64,000 nt of DNA. It comes from Paracoccaceae bacterium. GTDB lineage: Bacteria > Pseudomonadota > Alphaproteobacteria > Rhodobacterales > Rhodobacteraceae. The notes beneath the pieces are model-generated. The model did no database searches. It saw only the letters and a program-made list of their open reading frames with translations, and was not told the origin of the DNA. Shown one piece after another: positions 48,896 through 56,198 of this stretch (the stretch's first letter is position 1; each line of letters begins with the position of its first letter). The translations under genes were made by a program, and so were the position numbers. The stretch is from the NCBI GenBank assembly GCA_020622085.1, contig JAHRYM010000001.1, positions 124,001-188,000 on the forward strand, given 5' to 3'.

Positions 48896-50958
48896 CCAAT
48901 GACCGCCGCAATCCGACCTCTGCCGACCGGCTCTGGCTGGGTCTGCTGGTGCTTTCGGTGATGCTGACGATTGCGGGGCGCTGGTTCCCCTGGCTGAGCG
49001 GATTTCCCACCGGCTGGACGCTGCCTGTCAGCCAATGGGCAAATGCCGCCTTCCTGCCGATCTTTGAATTCGCGCGCCCCTTCGGCCGCAGCACGACCCC
49101 GGTGATCGAGGCGGTGCTGGGCGCGATCCGCGCCGGGCTTGTCTGGATTCCCTGGCCGGCCGCGGTGCTGGCCATCTGTCTTGTGGCGTTGCGGGCCTGC
49201 GGTTGGCGGGTGATGGTCCTTGCCGCGCTTTCCCTTCTGGCGGTGGTCGGCATCGGCTACTGGGCGCAGGCGATGAACACGCTGGCGCTGGTGCTGGTTT
49301 CGGTGCCGACATCGGTGGTCCTTGGATTTGGGGTGGGGGCGCTTGCGCATCGGCTGCCGCGCCTGCGCCCTTTGATCGAGGCGCTCCTTGACGTGATGCA
49401 GACCTATCCTGCCTTTGCCTATCTGATTCCGCTTCTTCTTCTGTTCGGCTTCGGTCCGGCGGCGGGGCTTCTGGCCAGTGTCGTCTTCGCGGTGCCGCCG
49501 ATGGTGCGCAATACCATCGTGGGCCTGGGCGCGGTTCCTGCCGAGATCATCGAAAGCGCGGCCATGGCAGGCGCACGGCCCGGGCAACTGTTCTGGCAGG
49601 CGCGGGTTCCGGTTGCCCTGCCGCAACTGCTGATCGGCCTGAACCAGACCACCATGGCGGCGCTTTCCATGGTGATCATCGTCGCCATCATCGGCGGGTT
49701 CGACGACATCGGCTGGGAAATCCTGTCGGCGATGCGCAAGGCCGAGATGGGGCGCAGCCTGGCATCGGGGCTGGTGATCGTGCTTCTGGCGGTGCTTCTG
49801 GACCGGATGACCAGCGGGATCGCGCGGCAAAGCCGGCTCAGGCGCGCGCCACCGATCGCCGGGCGCAATCTGGTGATCGGGCTTTTGCTTGCGGCGCTGC
49901 TTGCCACGGGGCTCAAGCTTGCCGGCTGGACGCTTCTGCCCGGAGACGGCGCGCGCAGCCTGTTCCGGCACCTGGATCTGTGGCTGCTGGATTTCGTGGC
50001 CTGGAGCGCGCCCGCCTTTGCCCTGCTGCGCAATGCGATCACCTATGGGTTGATGCTGCCGATGCGGCTGGGATTTTCGGGCTCGGCCAGCCCGATGGTC
50101 TGGGGCCTGACGCTGACGCCTGCGGTGACGGCGGGTTATGTGGCGGTGGCGCTGGGCCTGGTGGTGCTGGCGGCGCGGCGCAGCCCGAGGGCGGCGGTGG
50201 CCACGGGGTTTGCGGCGCTGCTGTTCTGGAGCGGCCTGCCGGGCTTTCCCTGGACCGCCACGCTGGCAATCGTCGGGGCGGCGGCATGGCGGAGCGGCGG
50301 GCCCTGGCTTCTGGGCCTTGCTGCCTCGGGGCTGCTGATTGCCGGGGTGTCAGGCCTGTGGGTGCCGATGATGCAATCCATCTACCTGTGCGCGGTGGCC
50401 GTGGTGATCTGCTTTGCCCTTGGCGGTGCTCTGGGCATTGCGGCGGCGCAAAGCGACCGGCTGTCGGCGGTCCTGCGGCCGATCAACGATGCGCTGCAGA
50501 CCATGCCGCAGTTCGTGTTCCTGATCCCGGCCCTGATGCTTTTCAAGGTGGGCGAGTTCACCGCCCTGATCGCAATCGTCCTTTATGCCATCGTGCCGCC
50601 GATCCGGTATGTCGAGCATGGCCTGCGCACTGTCCGCCCCGATGTGGTCGAAGCTTCACGGCAGATGGGCGCGACGCCCTGGCAGATGCTGTGGCAGGTC
50701 AAGCTGCCGCTTGCGTCGGATGCGGTGCGGCTGGCGCTGAACCAGACGGTGATGGCGGCGGTGTCCATGCTGGTGATCGCGGCGCTTGTCGGCACGCGGG
50801 AGCTTGGGCAGGAGGTTTATGTCGCGCTGAGCAAGGCCGACGCGGGCCGGGGGCTGGTTGCGGGCTGGATCATCGCCTGCATCGCCCTGGTTGCCGACCG
50901 GGTCTTGCGGCGCCGTCGCGCACCCCCGTCACACGCCACACTCCCCGAAAAGACCTGA
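48892..50958 (+). CDS. Betaine-type ABC transporter permease, tandem fused
   Basis: A 688-residue integral membrane protein with two ProW-like permease units in one chain. Each has its own EAA loop: ESAAMAGARPGQLFWQARVP in the first half and EASRQMGATPWQMLWQVKLP in the second. Each is also followed by an NQTTMAAL/NQTVMAAV segment that contacts the ATPase. Usually ProW (about 350 residues) works as a homodimer; here the dimer is encoded as one polypeptide. Substrates are presumably betaine-like. The Sat-CysC gene starts 47 bases after its stop, so a single transcript is likely. Confidence 0.9.
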   Translation: MTNDRRNPTSADRLWLGLLVLSVMLTIAGRWFPWLSGFPTGWTLPVSQWANAAFLPIFEFARPFGRSTTPVIEAVLGAIRAGLVWIPWPAAVLAICLVALRACGWRVMVLAALSLLAVVGIGYWAQAMNTLALVLVSVPTSVVLGFGVGALAHRLPRLRPLIEALLDVMQTYPAFAYLIPLLLLFGFGPAAGLLASVVFAVPPMVRNTIVGLGAVPAEIIESAAMAGARPGQLFWQARVPVALPQLLIGLNQTTMAALSMVIIVAIIGGFDDIGWEILSAMRKAEMGRSLASGLVIVLLAVLLDRMTSGIARQSRLRRAPPIAGRNLVIGLLLAALLATGLKLAGWTLLPGDGARSLFRHLDLWLLDFVAWSAPAFALLRNAITYGLMLPMRLGFSGSASPMVWGLTLTPAVTAGYVAVALGLVVLAARRSPRAAVATGFAALLFWSGLPGFPWTATLAIVGAAAWRSGGPWLLGLAASGLLIAGVSGLWVPMMQSIYLCAVAVVICFALGGALGIAAAQSDRLSAVLRPINDALQTMPQFVFLIPALMLFKVGEFTALIAIVLYAIVPPIRYVEHGLRTVRPDVVEASRQMGATPWQMLWQVKLPLASDAVRLALNQTVMAAVSMLVIAALVGTRELGQEVYVALSKADAGRGLVAGWIIACIALVADRVLRRRRAPPSHATLPEKT

Positions 50959-51005
50959 TGAACCGGCCGTCACCACGCGCCCAGATCTGTAGAAGGACCA
51001 CCCGC

Positions 51006-52712
51006 ATGTTCCCCTGCAACCACACCCCGATCCCCGAGCTATATGTCTCGGCCGACTCGGCCCGCAAGCTCAAGCACGAGGCGGCGGCGCTGCCCTCCTG
51101 GGATCTGACGGCGCGCCAGGTCTGCGACCTGGAACTGCTGATGAATGGCGGGTTCCATCCGCTGAAAGGGTTCCTTGGACAGGCAGATTACGACAGCGTG
51201 GTTCAAACCATGCGCACCGCCGATGGCGCCCTCTGGCCGATGCCGATCACGCTGGATGTGACCGAGACCTTCGCCGATGGTATCGAACCTGGGCAGGATA
51301 TTGCCTTGCGCGATCCCGAAGGGGTGATCCTGGCAATCCTGTCGGTCACCGACAAATGGGTGCCCGACAAGGCGCGCGAGGCCGAAATGGTCTTTGGCGC
51401 CAACGATCTGGCCCATCCGGCGGTGAACTATCTGCACAACGTCGCGGGCAAGGTCTATCTGGGCGGTCCGGTCACTGGCATCCAGCCGCCGGTGCACTAC
51501 GACTTCAAGGCCCGCCGCGACACCCCGAACGAATTGCGCGCCTACTTCCGCAAGGTCGGCTGGGCCAAGGTCGTGGCGTTCCAGACCCGCAACCCGCTGC
51601 ATCGCGCGCACCAGGAGCTGACGTTCCGTGCCGCGCGGGAATCGCAGGCCAACCTGCTGATCCATCCGGTTGTCGGCATGACAAAGCCGGGTGACGTGGA
51701 TCACTTCACCCGCGTGCGCTGCTACGAGGCGGTGCTGGACCAGTATCCGGCGCAGACCACGGCACTGTCGCTTCTCAACCTTGCGATGCGCATGGCCGGT
51801 CCGCGCGAAGCGGTCTGGCACGGGCTGATCCGCAAGAACCACGGTGTGACGCATTTCATCGTCGGACGCGACCATGCCGGCCCGGGCAAGAACAGCCAGG
51901 GCAAGGATTTCTACGACCCCTATGCCGCGCAGGAACTGTTCCGCGCCCACGAGTCCGAGATCGGCGTGACCATGGTCGATTTCAAGCATATGGTCTATGT
52001 GCAGGAAAAAGCGCAGTATTTTCCGTCAAACGAAATCCCTGAAGGCACAACGGTGCTGGACATATCCGGCACCGAGCTTCGCCGCCGCCTCCGCGAGGGG
52101 CTGGACATTCCCGAGTGGTTTTCCTTCCCCGATGTCGTCGCGCAACTGCGCAAGACCTCTCCGGCACGTGACAAGCAGGGCTTCACCGTGTTCTTCACCG
52201 GGCTATCGGGTTCGGGAAAATCGACCATCGCCAATGCGCTTATGGTCAAGCTGATGGAGATGGGCGGCCGTCCGGTCACGCTTCTGGACGGCGATGTGGT
52301 CAGGAAGCACCTGTCGTCGGAACTGGGTTTTTCAAAAGAGCACCGCGACATCAACATCAAGCGCATTGGCTATGTTGCGTCGGAAATCACCAAGAACGGT
52401 GGGATCGCCATCTGTGCGCCGATCGCGCCCTATGCCGCCACGAGACGTGCTGTGCGCGAGATGATCGAGGCGTGCGGCGCCTTCGTCGAGGTTCATGTCG
52501 CCACCTCGGTCGAGGAATGCGAACGCCGGGACCGCAAGGGGCTCTACAAGCTCGCGCGCGAGGGCAAGATCAAGGAGTTCACCGGCATCTCGGACCCCTA
52601 CGAAGTCCCGGACCGGCCGGAACTCAGGGTCGATACCGAAGGCACCGAAGTCGACAGCTGCGCGCATCAGGTGATTCTCAAGCTGGAAGCCATGGGCCTG
52701 ATCCGCGCGTGA
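51006..52712 (+). CDS. Bifunctional sulfate adenylyltransferase/adenylylsulfate kinase
   Basis: A 568-residue fusion: ATP sulfurylase (about 1-390; QTRNPLHRAHQELT at about 195-208 with the HxxH pair, GRDHAGPG) and APS kinase (about 395-568; P-loop GLSGSGKST, LDGDVVRKHLSSELGFS, GISDPYEVP). Together they turn sulfate and ATP into PAPS, the universal sulfuryl donor. ATG 51006 has GAAGGA eight bases upstream; an ATG at 50958, overlapping the permease stop, would add 16 residues. It directly precedes a PAPS-type sulfotransferase, so making PAPS for sulfation, not cysteine synthesis, is the likelier purpose here. Confidence 0.93.
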   Translation: MFPCNHTPIPELYVSADSARKLKHEAAALPSWDLTARQVCDLELLMNGGFHPLKGFLGQADYDSVVQTMRTADGALWPMPITLDVTETFADGIEPGQDIALRDPEGVILAILSVTDKWVPDKAREAEMVFGANDLAHPAVNYLHNVAGKVYLGGPVTGIQPPVHYDFKARRDTPNELRAYFRKVGWAKVVAFQTRNPLHRAHQELTFRAARESQANLLIHPVVGMTKPGDVDHFTRVRCYEAVLDQYPAQTTALSLLNLAMRMAGPREAVWHGLIRKNHGVTHFIVGRDHAGPGKNSQGKDFYDPYAAQELFRAHESEIGVTMVDFKHMVYVQEKAQYFPSNEIPEGTTVLDISGTELRRRLREGLDIPEWFSFPDVVAQLRKTSPARDKQGFTVFFTGLSGSGKSTIANALMVKLMEMGGRPVTLLDGDVVRKHLSSELGFSKEHRDINIKRIGYVASEITKNGGIAICAPIAPYAATRRAVREMIEACGAFVEVHVATSVEECERRDRKGLYKLAREGKIKEFTGISDPYEVPDRPELRVDTEGTEVDSCAHQVILKLEAMGLIRA

Positions 52713-52740
52713 CGTGATCTGCAAACGAATGGAGGAATGA

Positions 52741-53496
52741 ATGCATCCGATCTATGCCCTTTGGGCCCATCCGCGTTCCATGTCGACCGCGATGGAGCGT
52801 GTCATGCGCGAGCGGGGCGACCTGGACTGTTCGCATGAGCCGTTCATGTATGACTACTATGTTCACCGCCAGGTGCGCAGGATGCCGCATTTCGATGTGC
52901 AGCCGGACCATCCGGTGCGCTACGAGGACATCCGCGACAGCCTGATGGCACGGGCCGAAAGCGGGCCCGTGTTCTTCAAGGACATGAGCTATTACATGCT
53001 GCCGCATCTTCTGGATGATGCGCGGTTCCTGTCGGCCCTGACGAATGTCTTCCTGATCCGCGATCCGGTTGCGGCCATCGCGTCCTATTTCAAGCTCGAT
53101 CCGGACGTGACGCTCGAGGAAATCGGGCTGGAGGCACAGTGGCGCCACTTTGCCGCGCTGCGCGATCGCGGTGAACGCCCGGTGGTGATCCGGGCCGAGG
53201 ACGTCCGGCAGGACACTCGCGGCGTGATGCGGCGAATGTGGGAAACCATCGGCCTGCCCGATGTCGAGGCCGCCTTCGAGTGGCAGAACGAGCGTCCCAA
53301 GGACTGGGCGCAGGTCGAGGGATGGCACACCGACGTCAGCGCCTCACGCGGGATCCGGCCGCTGACCGAGACCGAAGTGCAGGAACAACGGCAGAAGTTC
53401 GAGGCGCTGGCGCTGCTGCACCCGAAGATGAACGCCTATCTGGCGCACCATCTGCCCTATTACGAAAGGCTGTCGGCCGAAGCCCTTGTCGCGTAG
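52741..53496 (+). CDS. Sulfotransferase family protein
   Basis: A 251-residue protein with the PAPS-binding elements of sulfotransferases: a 5'-phosphosulfate loop-like WAHPRSMSTAMERVM at residues 8-22, and a 3'-phosphate-binding-like stretch FLIRDPVAAIASYFKL about 100 residues on. The first loop resembles the P-loop-related 'hpRSxSTal' group rather than classic glycan sulfotransferases. It would transfer a sulfo group from PAPS to a small acceptor, possibly an amino alcohol or amino acid, but the acceptor is unknown. It follows Sat-CysC by 28 bases; 192 non-coding bases separate it from the PLP enzyme. Confidence 0.8.
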   Translation: MHPIYALWAHPRSMSTAMERVMRERGDLDCSHEPFMYDYYVHRQVRRMPHFDVQPDHPVRYEDIRDSLMARAESGPVFFKDMSYYMLPHLLDDARFLSALTNVFLIRDPVAAIASYFKLDPDVTLEEIGLEAQWRHFAALRDRGERPVVIRAEDVRQDTRGVMRRMWETIGLPDVEAAFEWQNERPKDWAQVEGWHTDVSASRGIRPLTETEVQEQRQKFEALALLHPKMNAYLAHHLPYYERLSAEALVA

Positions 53497-53688
53497 GGGA
53501 TCGTGCTGCGCGGGCGCCGGGCAGGATCGGCCGGGTGCGCCTTCGCTATCCTTTGGCGGCCCGATCCATTCGTCATCTTGCGGCGGGCTTGCGAACGGCG
53601 CAGCATGGGAGGCAGGCCGCCTGTGTCCGGATCGCAATGATCTGCGCGCCTGGCGGCAGATTGAACCCGGGTTTCGGAGGACTGGCAG

Positions 53689-54768
53689 ATGGCGTTGCAA
53701 ACGATACGGACGACCCGTGGCCGTGGACGGCTTTATGACGGCATCATCGACGCGGTGGGCGATACGCCGGTGATCCGGATCAACCGGCTGGCGCCCGAGG
53801 GTGTCCAGATCTACGTCAAGGCCGAGTTCTTCAACCCTGCCTCCTCGGTCAAGGATCGGCTGGCGCTGAACATCATCGAGGCGGCGGAACGCTCGGGGGC
53901 GCTCCGGCCCGGCCAGACGGTGGTCGAGGCGACGAGCGGCAATACCGGCATCGGGCTGGCCATGGTCTGTGCCCAGAAAGGTTATCCGCTGGTGGTCACC
54001 ATGGCCGAAAGCTTCTCGGTCGAGCGGCGGCGGCTGATGCGGATGTTCGGCGCGAAGGTGGTGCTGACCCCGCGCGCCGAAAAAGGCATCGGGATGTACA
54101 AGAAGGCGGTCGAGCTGGCAGAACGGCACGGCTGGTTCCTTGCCCGACAGTTCGAGACGACGGCGAATGCCGACATCCACGAAAGCACGACCGCCCGCGA
54201 GATCCTTGGTGATTTCAGCGGCCAGAGGCTTGATTATGTCGTGACGGGCTATGGAACCGGCGGCACCGTTACCGGAATTGCGCGGGCGCTGCGTCGGGAA
54301 CGCCCGGAGACGCGCATCATCCTTGCCGAGCCGGAGAATGCCGCGCTGGTCTCGAGCGGCGTCGCACAGGACCGTGGCGCCGACGGATCGCCCGCGGTCA
54401 GCCATCCTGCCTTTCAGCCGCATCCGATCCAGGGCTGGACGCCGGATTTCATCCCTCTGGTCCTGCAAGAGGCGCTGGACAAGGGCGGGGTTGACCGGCT
54501 GGTTCGGGTGGCAGGAGCCGATGGCCTGGCCTGGGCGCGCAGGCTGGCTGCGGGCGAGGGGATCCTGACCGGGATTTCCGGCGGATCGACATTCGCCGCG
54601 GCAATGGACATTGCAGCCGGCGCCGAACCCGGTTCGGTGATCCTGGCCATGCTTCCCGACACCGGAGAGCGTTACCTGTCGACGCCACTTTTTCAGGACA
54701 TACCCGAAGACATGGATGCAGCAGAGCTGGCACTGTCGCAGTCGACGCCGGGTTACCAGATCGGCTGA
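53689..54768 (+). CDS. Cysteine-synthase-family PLP enzyme
   Basis: A 359-residue beta-replacement enzyme of the CysK/CysM/CBS fold. The PLP lysine is K55 in PASSVKDR, the substrate asparagine loop is EATSGNTGIG (82-87), the phosphate site is GYGTGGTVTG, and HPIQGWTPDFIP matches the CysK active-site cover. It is about 40 residues longer than CysK. It could be a normal O-acetylserine sulfhydrylase, but the position after a PAPS-making and sulfo-transferring pair allows other beta-substitutions (for example with sulfite, or with an O-sulfated serine as substrate). GGAGG lies eight bases before the ATG. Confidence 0.85.
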   Translation: MALQTIRTTRGRGRLYDGIIDAVGDTPVIRINRLAPEGVQIYVKAEFFNPASSVKDRLALNIIEAAERSGALRPGQTVVEATSGNTGIGLAMVCAQKGYPLVVTMAESFSVERRRLMRMFGAKVVLTPRAEKGIGMYKKAVELAERHGWFLARQFETTANADIHESTTAREILGDFSGQRLDYVVTGYGTGGTVTGIARALRRERPETRIILAEPENAALVSSGVAQDRGADGSPAVSHPAFQPHPIQGWTPDFIPLVLQEALDKGGVDRLVRVAGADGLAWARRLAAGEGILTGISGGSTFAAAMDIAAGAEPGSVILAMLPDTGERYLSTPLFQDIPEDMDAAELALSQSTPGYQIG

Positions 54769-54899
54769 CCGAAACGCCCTTACCCCCCTTGCAGGCAGAC
54801 GCAAGTGGGCGCGGCGGGAAACTTGCGCAGGCAAGGCTTTGTCTTTCCACGCAACGTCGCTTGCGTTATTGCCTCGGGCAGGGCGCGAAAGGGCGGGGC

Positions 54900-56186
54900 A
54901 TGGATCATTTTCTCTATCGTGGCGGCGTATTGCATGCCGAGGGCGTTGCACTGCCGCAGATCGCCGCAAGCGTGGGAACGCCCTTCTATGTCTATTCCAC
55001 GGCAACGCTGACCCGGCACTACCAGTTGTTCCATGATGCGCTGGGCGATCTGCCGCATCTGGTGTGCTTTTCAGTCAAGTCGCTGTCGAACATCGCGGTC
55101 CTGAAGACGCTGGCAGGCCTTGGCGCGGGGATGGACGTGGTGTCGGGCGGGGAATACCGCCGCGCCCGCGCCGCCGGGGTGCCGGGCGACAATATCGTGT
55201 TTTCCGGCGTCGGCAAGACGGTCGAGGAAATGCGCCTGACGCTTGACGGCGGTATCCGTCAGTTCAACGTCGAAAGCGAAGCCGAGATGGCGGCGCTGAA
55301 CGCCGTCGCCCTGTCGATGGGCAAGGTCGCGCCGATCACCGTGCGGGTGAACCCCGATGTCGATGCCAAGACCCATGCCAAGATTGCGACCGGAAAAAAG
55401 GAAAACAAGTTCGGCATCCCGATCAGCCGCGCGCGCGAGGTCTATGCCCTTGCCGCCAGCCTGCCGGGCCTGCGCGTCGTGGGTGTCGACGTGCATATCG
55501 GCAGCCAGCTGACCGATCTGGCGCCCTTCGCGCAGGCCTTCGAGAAGCTGGCCGAACTGGTCGTGCAGCTTCGTGCCGATGGCCACGGCATCGAGCGGCT
55601 GGATCTGGGCGGGGGCCTCGGCATTCCCTATGCCCAAAGCAACGACACGCCGCCGCTGCCGCAGGACTACGGCGCGCTGGTCCGTGAAAAGCTTGGCCAT
55701 CTGGGCTGCGAGATCGAGATCGAGCCGGGGCGACTGATTTCCGGCAATGCGGGGTTGCTGGTCGCATCCGTCATCTATGCGAAATCGGGAGAGGAGCGGG
55801 ATTTCCTGATCCTTGACGCGGCGATGAACGATCTGGTGCGACCCTCGATGTATGACGCCCACCACGACGTGGTGCCGGTGATCGAACCGGCGCCGGCGTC
55901 CGAGCGGCACAGCTATGACGTGGTCGGCCCGGTTTGCGAAACCGGCGACACCTTCGCGCGCGGCCGGGCCTTGCCACTTCTGGATGCCGGGGATCTGGTC
56001 GCTTTCAGGTCGGCGGGGGCTTACGGTGCCGTGATGGCATCGGAATACAACACCCGTCCGCTGGTGCCCGAGGTGCTGGTCCATGGGGATCACTATGCCG
56101 TCATCCGGGAACGGCCGTCCTATGAGGAGATCCTTGGCCGCGATAGGCTGCCGGCATGGCTTGACGACAGCAGGAAGGATGCCTGA
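54900..56186 (+). CDS. lysA: Diaminopimelate decarboxylase
   Basis: A 428-residue PLP enzyme performing the last step of lysine synthesis, meso-diaminopimelate to lysine. Diagnostic motifs: FSVKSLSNIAVL (PLP lysine), RVNPDVDAKTHAKI with KKENKFGIP, VDVHIGSQL, LDLGGGLGIPY, EPGRLISGNAG and PVCETGDTFA. The alternative start at 54789 adds a 37-residue stretch without similarity. The TIGR02302 gene follows 12 bases on; dapA for the same pathway lies convergent 2.8 kb away. Confidence 0.96.
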   Translation: MDHFLYRGGVLHAEGVALPQIAASVGTPFYVYSTATLTRHYQLFHDALGDLPHLVCFSVKSLSNIAVLKTLAGLGAGMDVVSGGEYRRARAAGVPGDNIVFSGVGKTVEEMRLTLDGGIRQFNVESEAEMAALNAVALSMGKVAPITVRVNPDVDAKTHAKIATGKKENKFGIPISRAREVYALAASLPGLRVVGVDVHIGSQLTDLAPFAQAFEKLAELVVQLRADGHGIERLDLGGGLGIPYAQSNDTPPLPQDYGALVREKLGHLGCEIEIEPGRLISGNAGLLVASVIYAKSGEERDFLILDAAMNDLVRPSMYDAHHDVVPVIEPAPASERHSYDVVGPVCETGDTFARGRALPLLDAGDLVAFRSAGAYGAVMASEYNTRPLVPEVLVHGDHYAVIRERPSYEEILGRDRLPAWLDDSRKDA

Positions 56187-56198
56187 CCTCAGGGTGGA

